Origin: Pelotalea chapellei
Lineage (GTDB): Bacteria; Desulfobacterota; Desulfuromonadia; Geobacterales; Pseudopelobacteraceae
Reading direction: 5' to 3'
Length of the DNA stretch: 64,000 nucleotides
NCBI RefSeq assembly: GCF_018531195.1
Contig: NZ_JAHDYS010000014.1
Location: 1 to 64,000 of the forward strand
In this document: one piece after another, positions 26,063-33,917 of the stretch
How positions within the stretch are numbered: the first letter of the stretch is position 1
Layout of the letters: each line of letters starts with the position of its first letter
Program-made: the position numbers and the translations under genes
The notes under the pieces: generated by a model
The model's database searches: none
Told to the model about the DNA's origin: nothing
Seen by the model: only the letters and a program-made list of their open reading frames with translations

Positions 26063-26078
26063 TGGCATGTTAGTTGTA
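26063..26078 (+). promoter_or_regulatory. Possible sigma54 promoter of the OmpW-like gene
   Basis: TGGCATGTTAGTTGTA: a good -24 element with a -12 element TTGTA that lacks the usual GC. It lies 47 bp before the ATG. Confidence 0.25.
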
Positions 26079-26124
26079 CAAATGACCTTCAGCGGTCATA
26101 TATAAATTTCAAGGAGGATGCGTA

Positions 26125-26712
26125 ATGAAAAAACTGATGGTACTGGCCTGCATGGCTGCAACAGTCTCCCTGGCAACCGGTTCGGCAATGGCCGACAGTA
26201 TCAAGGGAAGAGCCGGTGCAACTCTGAGAATCGGCTTCACTGCTCCCAATGACAGTGATTTTGAAAACCTGAGGATCAAACCGGATATCGGCATCATAGG
26301 CGGTGGCGGACTCATTTACGGAGTGAACGACACCACGGCAGTAGAGTTTGACATTACCCATTCATCGTACGGCTCGGACTATCCTAATGGAGGAAACGCC
26401 GGCGATTTTGATGTGACCAATTTTTCACTTGGCGGACAGTACCGCTTCACTCCTGCAAACAAGCTGGTCCCCTATATTGGTGCCGGCCTTGACATTCTGG
26501 TCAGCGACTATAAATCACATGATGTGGATACAACCGTAGGCGTTCATGTCAGTGGCGGCGTTGATTATTTCCTGATGAAATCCCTGGCCGTGACGGCCGA
26601 AGTAAAAGCTGTCATAGCTCCTGAGACAGACATCAAGAGCTCAGCTGGTCACGGGAATTTTGATCCCAGCAGCTTGAATACAACTTTTGGCGTGCGCTAC
26701 TTCTTTTTCTGA
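26125..26712 (+). CDS. OmpW-like outer-membrane beta-barrel protein
   Basis: A 195-residue exported protein. The signal peptide ends near GSAMA-DS. The mature part has alternating barrel strands (GATLRIGFTAP, GGGLIYGVNDTTAVEFDIT, LVPYIGAGLDILV, SGGVDYFLMKSLAVTAEVKAV) and ends with the outer-membrane sorting signal GVRYFFF. The size and the YIGAG motif match the OmpW family, small porins for hydrophobic or amphipathic compounds. AAGGAGG precedes the ATG. Monocistronic, with a strong terminator after it. Confidence 0.82.
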   Translation: MKKLMVLACMAATVSLATGSAMADSIKGRAGATLRIGFTAPNDSDFENLRIKPDIGIIGGGGLIYGVNDTTAVEFDITHSSYGSDYPNGGNAGDFDVTNFSLGGQYRFTPANKLVPYIGAGLDILVSDYKSHDVDTTVGVHVSGGVDYFLMKSLAVTAEVKAVIAPETDIKSSAGHGNFDPSSLNTTFGVRYFFF

Positions 26713-26739
26713 GAAAGCAATTGTTTAATTGATGCATCC

Positions 26740-26770
26740 AGCCGGGCGCTTTTAAAGCTCCCGGCTTTTT
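26740..26770 (+). terminator. Rho-independent terminator
   Basis: AGCCGGG-C-GCTTTTAAAGC-T-CCCGGCT followed by TTTTT, 28 bp past the OmpW-like stop. Confidence 0.88.
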
Positions 26771-26789
26771 AATGTGTGATATGGTTCTA

Positions 26790-26809
26790 GGCTGTTTTTC
26801 AACAACCTG
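26790..26809 (-). mobile_element. Solo end of the MITE-like repeat
   Basis: GGCTGTTTTTCAACAACCTG is the exact reverse complement of the left end of copies 2-4. No other part of the element is present, so it is a remnant, or a separate use of the end as a short hairpin (GGYTGTT/AACARCC). It lies 11 bp before the AI-2E transporter ATG and touches its ribosome binding site. Confidence 0.5.
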
Positions 26810-26820
26810 CGGGGGCTAAA

Positions 26821-27882
26821 ATGGATAAAAAAATATATCTGACCATTATTGCTGCCCTGGCCACACTGGCTTTTGCCTGGCTGGTCATTTTGTTGGCGAC
26901 TCCGGTACTCAAGCCACTTGCCTGGGCACTCATCATCGGCATTGCGACCATTCCCCTTTATGATCGCCTGGCGAAGCGATTTCCGGACCGTCCCGGCACA
27001 TCTGCCGGAGTGATGGTGCTTATCGTAATAGTTTGCTTTATCCTCCCCGTGGTGGGCCTGATAGTTTCCATTGCCAACAATGCCCCGCAATGGTTTGCTG
27101 ACGCCAGTAATCTGGTGCAGGAGGTTACCCGGAGCGGAATGGGGGCAATCAGTAAAATTCCTTACCTCAACCGGCTGCTCGAGCTTGCGGAGAGAAACGG
27201 CATCAACGTTGCCAAGCATACCGAAGCGATTGTGGCCAATGCCTCAGCCGTTCTGCTTAACGCAGCGGCTACAACTGCCAAGGGGCTGGCCTCGATATTG
27301 TTTACTCTGGCCGTAGCACTGTTTATCCTGTTTTTCATATACCGTGACGGACAACGGGTTCTTGCCACTGCGGTCCGGCGGTTTGCAAGTAACGAACAGC
27401 GCGTGCGGAGATTCCTCTCCAGAGTTCAGTCCACTGTCTCCGCGGTTTTTTTAGGAACGATTTATACCTGCATAGCACAGGGAACCACTGCGGGAATCGG
27501 GTATTATGTTGCCGATGTACCTGCTCCCATCCTTTGGGGAGCACTGACCGCTATTGCCGCTGTTGTTCCTGTTGTGGGCACAGGTGTTATCTGGGTTCCC
27601 CTGACTGTTTTTCTTGTTTTGAAGGGGGCTTATCTGACTGCAGGTCTTCTGGCGCTCTGGTGTCTTCTTTTTGTAGGACTTGCGGATAATGCCATCCGAC
27701 CCCTGGCTGTGGGTGCGCAGGCTGATGTCTCCGCCCTGGCGATCCTGTTGGGAGCAATAGGTGGTGCTACCACAATGGGCATTCTCGGTTTGATTATGGG
27801 TCCGGTTGTATTTGCCAGTCTTGTGACCATCTGGCATGAACTGACAGATGAAGAAAATGCGGGTATCATAGTCGCCGAATAG
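26821..27882 (+). CDS. AI-2E family (PerM-like) membrane transporter
   Basis: A 353-residue integral membrane protein with about eight helices: two at the N-terminus (residues 7-50), one near 60-85, an extramembrane stretch (85-150), and helices from 150 to the end. The conserved GLIMGPVVFASL and PVVGTGVIWVPLTVFLVLKG segments define the AI-2E/PerM family, which exports quorum signals or acts as a Na+/H+ antiporter in different members. The role here is unknown. GCGGGGGCTAAA serves as the ribosome binding site. The gap to the TamA-like gene is short. Confidence 0.9.
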   Translation: MDKKIYLTIIAALATLAFAWLVILLATPVLKPLAWALIIGIATIPLYDRLAKRFPDRPGTSAGVMVLIVIVCFILPVVGLIVSIANNAPQWFADASNLVQEVTRSGMGAISKIPYLNRLLELAERNGINVAKHTEAIVANASAVLLNAAATTAKGLASILFTLAVALFILFFIYRDGQRVLATAVRRFASNEQRVRRFLSRVQSTVSAVFLGTIYTCIAQGTTAGIGYYVADVPAPILWGALTAIAAVVPVVGTGVIWVPLTVFLVLKGAYLTAGLLALWCLLFVGLADNAIRPLAVGAQADVSALAILLGAIGGATTMGILGLIMGPVVFASLVTIWHELTDEENAGIIVAE

Positions 27883-27948
27883 CCAAATTCAAGTCATTCA
27901 TGGTTGGATAGGACCCATAAGATCTATACGTTTCATAATTCAAAACCA

Positions 27949-29703
27949 ATGTTAAAAACCTTGCCTTTTATAATAGCCTGCCTGCTCTTCTGTCTTGCAC
28001 TTCCTGTTCATGCCGCTCAGCCGGTGGAACTGGTCGTGGAGGGAGTGGAGGGTCCTGCATTGGATAATGTGCGACTTGCGCTTGCATTGCCCCCCGGCCT
28101 GGTGCACGAAGGGAAGGCTAACCGGCTCTGGTTGCAGCGGTTCAGCGGACAGGCCGATGAAAAGGTACGTGCTGCCCTCGAACCTTTTGGCTACTACAAC
28201 GCAAACGTCACAGTCGTAATGGAACCGCTCGAAAAGGAGCGTTACCGTCTACGTGTGGCAGTGGTTCCGGGTGAGCCGGTGCGGGTGGCGGATGTGCAGG
28301 TTGAACTACATGGTTCCGGTTCCGGCCAGAGTTCATTGCAGGGATTGGCAGCTGCTTTCCCGCTGCAAAAAGGCAGCATTCTGCTGCAGCAGGAGTATGA
28401 AAAAGCCAAAGCCGTGTTTAAAACCAGAGCAGAGGCATTGGGATATCTCGATGCCGATTTTCCCCAACATGAGATTCGCATCGCACCCGGTGAGACAAGC
28501 GCTCGGATCAAGCTGGTCATGGAAACAGGCGAACGATACCTGTTCAACGGCACCAGAATCGAGGGGGCGCCGGATTATCCCGAACCTTTTCTCAAGCGCT
28601 ATATCTCCTTTGCTCCGGGTGATGTCTTTTCCTATGCTTCACTGGGTGAGACACAGCTCAACTTGACTAACTCCGAACGCTTTAAAGAGGTGGTTGTACT
28701 GCCCGAAAAAGCCGAAGCCACAGATTTCAGGGTGCCGGTACTGGTGCAGTTGAAACAGGCGCCCCGTAGAACCCTGCGACCCGGGGTCGGTTACGGTACC
28801 GATACCGGAGCGCGCTTCTCGCTTCGTTACCGGGACCTCAACATGTTTCACAAAGGGCATGAACTCAACGCACAATTGTATGTTGCAGAACGCCTGCAGG
28901 GGCTGGCCGCCGGCTACATCGTGCCGGATTACCGGGATATCAGAAGCTCCACTACCTTTCAGCTCAACCTGCAGCAGGAGGATGTAACGGCCTATATCAG
29001 CAGGTTGGTCGCAGTGGAGGTCGCCAGAAATCACAGTTTCGGCAAGGGTGAACTGGGAACGGTCTACCTCAGGGTTCAGCAGGAAGATTTTACCATAGGC
29101 ACCCAGGAATCCAGCAGCCGCCTGGTTTTGCCAGGTATCCGGTTCAGTAAGGACAGCTATGACAATCTGATTCATCCCACCTCCGGATTCAGGTTCTCCG
29201 TTGATGTGCGCGGCACTCATCAGTTTATCGGCTCTGATACCAGCCTGTTGCAATGTATCGGTGAAGGCAGCCATCTGCTGCCGCTTCCCTGGCGGCTTTC
29301 ACTCCACTCCCGTGTGAGGGTCGGAACTACCCTGTTCTCCGATCCGTTGGTCGACATTCCGCCAACACTGAGGTTTTTTGCCGGAGGTGACCAGAGCGTG
29401 CGGGGGTATTCCTACAAGTCTCTGGGGCCAACCGATTCCAGCGGTAAGGTTGCAGGTGGGAAACAGTTGCTGACCGGCAGTATCGAGCTGGAGCGGGCGC
29501 TTTTCCAGAACTGGGGCATCTCGGCTTTTCATGATGCCGGTAATGCTTTTAATACACTTTCCGATGTCACACTTTTTCAGGGAGCCGGCATTGGTCTGCA
29601 TTACTACAGCCAGGTAGGCGCGATCAACCTTTCCGTGGCCCGACAAATAGGTGTGGATCATCCCGGTTATCGCATCCATTTTACTGTCGGCTTTCAGTTG
29701 TAA
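27949..29703 (+). CDS. tamA: TamA-like Omp85-family outer-membrane protein
   Basis: A 584-residue protein: signal peptide (ends near PVHAA), about three POTRA domains (residues 25-250, with GYYNANVTV and GYLDADFPQHEI, the POTRA strand signature) and a 16-strand Omp85 barrel. The barrel lid motif is GGDQSVRGYSYKSLGP (the VRGY box). It inserts or exports outer-membrane proteins together with TamB. The ATG at 27949 is preferred because a signal peptide follows directly; an in-frame TTG at 27904 is possible, and neither has a clear ribosome binding site. tamB follows after 182 bp. Confidence 0.85.
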   Translation: MLKTLPFIIACLLFCLALPVHAAQPVELVVEGVEGPALDNVRLALALPPGLVHEGKANRLWLQRFSGQADEKVRAALEPFGYYNANVTVVMEPLEKERYRLRVAVVPGEPVRVADVQVELHGSGSGQSSLQGLAAAFPLQKGSILLQQEYEKAKAVFKTRAEALGYLDADFPQHEIRIAPGETSARIKLVMETGERYLFNGTRIEGAPDYPEPFLKRYISFAPGDVFSYASLGETQLNLTNSERFKEVVVLPEKAEATDFRVPVLVQLKQAPRRTLRPGVGYGTDTGARFSLRYRDLNMFHKGHELNAQLYVAERLQGLAAGYIVPDYRDIRSSTTFQLNLQQEDVTAYISRLVAVEVARNHSFGKGELGTVYLRVQQEDFTIGTQESSSRLVLPGIRFSKDSYDNLIHPTSGFRFSVDVRGTHQFIGSDTSLLQCIGEGSHLLPLPWRLSLHSRVRVGTTLFSDPLVDIPPTLRFFAGGDQSVRGYSYKSLGPTDSSGKVAGGKQLLTGSIELERALFQNWGISAFHDAGNAFNTLSDVTLFQGAGIGLHYYSQVGAINLSVARQIGVDHPGYRIHFTVGFQL

Positions 29704-29830
29704 GGGACCCAGTAGGGCGTATGGCATACGTCCTTGTTTCAATATCCGTTTAAGGCGGGCGCGGTTCGCCCCTCCAACCAATTAGTAAGTTGACAATTGT
29801 ATCCTCAAGAAGTCTGCATGACTGTTTTTA

Positions 29831-29863
29831 GACCTTCTCCGTGTCCTCTGTGACTCTGTGGTG
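29831..29863. repeat. CTCTGTGACTCTGTG-type intergenic repeat
   Basis: The stretch contains CTCCGTGTCCTCTGTGACTC followed by TGTGGTG, a motif spread through many bacterial genomes. It lies between tamA and tamB and resembles the end of the large inverted repeat at 22026. No function can be assigned. Confidence 0.45.
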
Positions 29864-29885
29864 AATAAACTTTCTTTGGCCTTTC

Positions 29886-32800
29886 ATGAAAAAGCTGCTG
29901 AAACTCATACCGATCACTCTCCTTCTGGCTCTTCTGCTCTGCACGGCAATTTTGGGGTGGATAGTTGGCACCACGAATGGTGCCCGCTGGCTGTTGCGTA
30001 CCGCTTCCAGTTACAGCGGTATCGGCATTTCCTCCGGGGATGTGCAAGGGCGGCTTGTTGACCGTCTGCATCTTTCAGCCGTGCGTATCGTGATGCCCAA
30101 GCTGCAAGTGGAGATGGATAGTCTCGATCTTCGCTGGAAGCCGCTGCTGCTCATGTCAGGTACCCTTGGCATCAATGATCTCATCCTTGCCGGTGTGCGT
30201 GTTCAGGACGACAGTCCACCCGGCACCACGCCTCCTGATCTCACCTGGCCAACACCTCCCCATATTGCGGAACTATTTGATGCGACAGTCAACCATCTGC
30301 GTATCGACCGGCTCAGCTACCGCCATGATCATGGTGAACCTCTTATCCTGAACAGCATGTCCGGTTCGGTGTCATGGCAGGAAATGCTTCTATCCATTTC
30401 AAATCTCGCAATAGTTTCCCCTTCCGGTTCTGTTTCAGGTTCTCTTCAGGCAGGCATGAAAAAACCATCTTTGTCGGCCTCCCTTGCAGCGATGACACCT
30501 AAGCCAATTGGCAACTTGAATCGTTTTAACCTGCAGACGCGGCTACTGCCTGCCAGGACGCCGGAGCAGGTTGCAGGCAGCCTTACGGTGACCGCCGTCG
30601 GGAAGCAAGAGGGAAAAGAGCAGGCCGTGGCATTGACCGGTGAACTTGGTATGACCCGCAGCTCGTTCAATCTGCGCAAACTGAATCTTGTCAGCAAAGG
30701 CCTGGCCGGCACCATAACGGGGGAGGGGAGTCTCAGTCTTGCTGCCAAAGAGCCCCTTCTCAAACTGCAACTGGCCACAGCGGGGCTTGACCTGAAGCCG
30801 CTGGTTGATCTGCCGACCGATCTGAATGGAACAGTAACAATCAGTGGTACCGTTGATACCTACAAAGGCAGGTTTGACCTGGCTAACCGGGTGAAAGGCT
30901 GGCAAGGGGCACGTCTTGCTGCCGAATTCCAGGGTAACCGGAATGGCCTGACCCTTTCTCCCCTGACCGGTGCCTTGCTGGATGGCTCGCTGCAGGGGAA
31001 TCTTAAGGCAACCTGGAACGACGGCGTCAAGGTTCACGGTGATCTCAGGGCCAGAAACATCAATCCGGCCCGCCTTGCCAAGGATTGGTCGGGTGTGGCG
31101 AATTTCAACCTCGCAGGGGACATGACCTGGCCGAGCAAAGGCGCACCATATGGTGCATTGCACGCCACCATTCTCGAAAGCCGTCTGCACGGGCAGCCTT
31201 TGACCGGGGCAATGAAGGCTGAATTTGCAGACGACAATCTGCTTCTCAACAGGCTTGATCTGCAGGGCAAGGGTTTCGACCTGCATGCTGATGGAGAGCT
31301 GAAACGACGCCTGAACGTGACCGCCCGGGTGCAGGAGCTATCTAACCTGGTTCCGGGAGCTTCCGGTGCAGTGCGGGCCAACGGCTGGCTGGCGTGGAGA
31401 GATGGTCGTGCTGCCGGGGAATTCAGTGCCAGTGGCCGTTCGCTGTCATTGAATGACCTGAAAGTAGCGGGGCTGGATCTTTCCGGACAATTGGGGGCGG
31501 GCACCGGCCAGCCGCTTCATCTGACGGCAGATGCCCGTCAGCTGACCTATGGAAATTTCCAGGCAGGGGTTGTAAGGCTGGGGGCAGACGGAACAGTGGC
31601 GCAGCACAAGGTGACGTTGGCCATGACTTCTGCCGCAGCCAGAGCCCAGCTTGCCCTGAACGGCGCCTACGGCAGCGGTACCTGGCAAGGTGAGATCACG
31701 CGCTTTTCGGGTAGCGACAGCTTCGGAGCCTGGGCCCTTGAGGCGCCTGTTGCCCTTACCATGGGGCAGAAAAATATAACTATTTCCCCACTGGTTATCA
31801 CGAGTGCCGGATTAGAACGAATCGAGCTTGACGCTAACCTGACCCGTAACCCCCTGCAGGGGGGGATTCGGACGAAATGGCTGGGGGTAAAGCTTTCCCG
31901 GGCAGACGCCTGGCTGAAAGATGTGCAATTAAAAGGCTCCAGCAGTGGAAATCTGCGGGTTCACCTTTTGCCTCAAAAGCGCATTAATGTTGCCGGCAAT
32001 GCTTCTGCCCAGGGTTCAATCACTTCGCAGGGGCACACCATACAATTCAGGCGCAGCGATCTGACACTAACCGGTGACGAGCATGGCCTAAAGGGTGGAA
32101 TAGAGCTGCAGCTGGATAAAGGAGGTCTGCTCAAGGGGAATCTTGCCTCCTCAACGCCGGCACGCCTGGAGCTTCCTGGGGAGGGAAATATCTCTCTGGA
32201 GATGAAGGAGCTCGACCTGGCTCTGCTAAGACCCTGGCTGCCGGAAACAGCTTCTCTGACTGGACGAATCAATGGCCGCGCAACAGGAAAGATGTTGCCG
32301 GGGCAGCGTTTCGAGCTGCAGGGGGAAAGCGGGCTGAGCGCGTCAACCGTGCGCTGGAAGCGACCGGAAGGGGAGATGACTGCTGCAGTGCGAACAGCCA
32401 CTGCTAGGTGGTCGTGGCGCGACGAAGCGCTCTCCGGGGCCTTTAACCTGGCGTTGACAGATGTGGGTCAAGCCAAGGGTGATTTCAATCTGCCACTTCC
32501 GGCGCGCCTCCCGATTGCGTTCAAGCCCAATGGGCCACTGCAGGCTTCTTTGAACGGCCAGCTTCGGGAAAAAGGCATCATAACGGCGATGTTCCCGGCG
32601 TTAGTTCAGGAAAGCAGCGGTGATGTGGATCTGAACCTGAAAGTTGCCGGGCAATGGGAAAAGCCTTTGATAAACGGCACGGTGCAACTGGCGCGGGCCG
32701 CCGCATATCTGCCCAGCGCCGGCATCCATGTAAAGGATGTCCAGCTTGCTGCCCGTGTGGAGAAAGACCTGATCCGCATTGATTCCTTCCGTGCCCGGTC

Positions 32801-33884
32801 CGGTTCGGGGGCCATCACCGGAAATGCTCTTCTCCAACTCACCGGGTGGCAGCTCTCTTCATACCGCGGCAGCATAAACGGAGACTCGTTTCAGACGGTG
32901 TACTTTCCCGAACTCCAGATCCAGAGCTCACCCCAGCTCACTTTTGAAGGAACTCCCAAGACCCTGAAAGTTCGCGGGGAAGTACGTTTGCCGGAGTTCC
33001 GCATTACCGGGTCGCCTACCAAGGCCCCCATCGCACCCAGCAGTGATGTGATCCTGGAAGGCAGGAGCAAGCCGGTCGCACCAGAGTCCCCCCTTGAACT
33101 GGATGTCCAGGTGCGTCTGGTGCTTGGCGACCGGGTCCTGGTCAAGCTTGAAGGCATTGATGCCCAGCTTGGCGGGAGCATGGATATCGCCATGCACAGC
33201 TTGGATAACATCACCAGCAGAGGCGAGATCAAGGTCGTCAAGGGACGTTATCAGACCTACGGAGTAAATTTGAACATCGAGCGCGGTCGGCTCTTTTATG
33301 CCGGCGGATCGATCAGCCGGCCGACGCTTGATTTTCTCGCCTTGCGCACGGTTGGGGATGTGAAAGCAGGCGTCACGGTGGGGGGCACATTGCTGGCGCC
33401 GGTAATCAAGCTTTATTCCGATCCCGCCATGCCGGATGTGGATATTCTGGCCTATGTGGTTCTGGGACATCCGCTTGGCAGCAGCAGTGGAGAGCAGGCC
33501 GGTCTGATGACCAAGGCTGCCGGTGTACTACTCTCTTCGGGACAGTCGGCTGTCCTGCAGGATCAGATCAAGAGTCGTCTCGGATTGAGTACGCTGGAGA
33601 TTCAGACAGCCGGCAAGGAGAAGTCCGGCCTGATGGGATACAAGCCGATTGAGGTTGCTCCCCCCGGTACTGCGCCGACCACTCAGACCGCCGGCATTTC
33701 CCAGACCATGGTAACTGTGGGAAAATACCTGACCCCCAAACTGTATATCAGCTATGGCAGGTCAATTTTTGCAGGAAGCAATCTCTTTCTGCTGCGTTAC
33801 GATATCTACAAAAACTGGCAGATCGAAACCCAGACCGGCACCGAAAGCGGTGCTGATCTTTACTATAAGATTGAGTTTAAATGA
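29886..33884 (+). CDS. tamB: TamB-like translocation and assembly protein
   Basis: A 1332-residue protein with an N-terminal membrane anchor (residues 8-30), a very long run of short beta repeats (AsmA/TamB-type, residues 40-1000) and the DUF490/TamB C-terminal domain (about 1000-1332: VKGRYQTYGVNLNIERGRL, PDVDILAYVVLGHPLG, TPKLYISYGRS). TamB spans the periplasm and works with TamA; AsmA-like proteins of this group are also linked to phospholipid transport to the outer membrane. The pairing with the upstream Omp85 gene supports the call. The length is normal for the family. Confidence 0.88.
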   Translation: MKKLLKLIPITLLLALLLCTAILGWIVGTTNGARWLLRTASSYSGIGISSGDVQGRLVDRLHLSAVRIVMPKLQVEMDSLDLRWKPLLLMSGTLGINDLILAGVRVQDDSPPGTTPPDLTWPTPPHIAELFDATVNHLRIDRLSYRHDHGEPLILNSMSGSVSWQEMLLSISNLAIVSPSGSVSGSLQAGMKKPSLSASLAAMTPKPIGNLNRFNLQTRLLPARTPEQVAGSLTVTAVGKQEGKEQAVALTGELGMTRSSFNLRKLNLVSKGLAGTITGEGSLSLAAKEPLLKLQLATAGLDLKPLVDLPTDLNGTVTISGTVDTYKGRFDLANRVKGWQGARLAAEFQGNRNGLTLSPLTGALLDGSLQGNLKATWNDGVKVHGDLRARNINPARLAKDWSGVANFNLAGDMTWPSKGAPYGALHATILESRLHGQPLTGAMKAEFADDNLLLNRLDLQGKGFDLHADGELKRRLNVTARVQELSNLVPGASGAVRANGWLAWRDGRAAGEFSASGRSLSLNDLKVAGLDLSGQLGAGTGQPLHLTADARQLTYGNFQAGVVRLGADGTVAQHKVTLAMTSAAARAQLALNGAYGSGTWQGEITRFSGSDSFGAWALEAPVALTMGQKNITISPLVITSAGLERIELDANLTRNPLQGGIRTKWLGVKLSRADAWLKDVQLKGSSSGNLRVHLLPQKRINVAGNASAQGSITSQGHTIQFRRSDLTLTGDEHGLKGGIELQLDKGGLLKGNLASSTPARLELPGEGNISLEMKELDLALLRPWLPETASLTGRINGRATGKMLPGQRFELQGESGLSASTVRWKRPEGEMTAAVRTATARWSWRDEALSGAFNLALTDVGQAKGDFNLPLPARLPIAFKPNGPLQASLNGQLREKGIITAMFPALVQESSGDVDLNLKVAGQWEKPLINGTVQLARAAAYLPSAGIHVKDVQLAARVEKDLIRIDSFRARSGSGAITGNALLQLTGWQLSSYRGSINGDSFQTVYFPELQIQSSPQLTFEGTPKTLKVRGEVRLPEFRITGSPTKAPIAPSSDVILEGRSKPVAPESPLELDVQVRLVLGDRVLVKLEGIDAQLGGSMDIAMHSLDNITSRGEIKVVKGRYQTYGVNLNIERGRLFYAGGSISRPTLDFLALRTVGDVKAGVTVGGTLLAPVIKLYSDPAMPDVDILAYVVLGHPLGSSSGEQAGLMTKAAGVLLSSGQSAVLQDQIKSRLGLSTLEIQTAGKEKSGLMGYKPIEVAPPGTAPTTQTAGISQTMVTVGKYLTPKLYISYGRSIFAGSNLFLLRYDIYKNWQIETQTGTESGADLYYKIEFK

Positions 33885-33917
33885 ACGGCGGGACAACTTA
33901 AAGATGAACACCCTTCC

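Noticed and set aside
29704-29885. Promoter for tamB between tamA and tamB
   Set aside because: No clear -35/-10 pair; the interval is mostly repeat sequence.
30543-31286. Minus-strand open frame inside tamB
   Set aside because: A shadow of the repetitive TamB coding sequence; no ribosome binding site or family.
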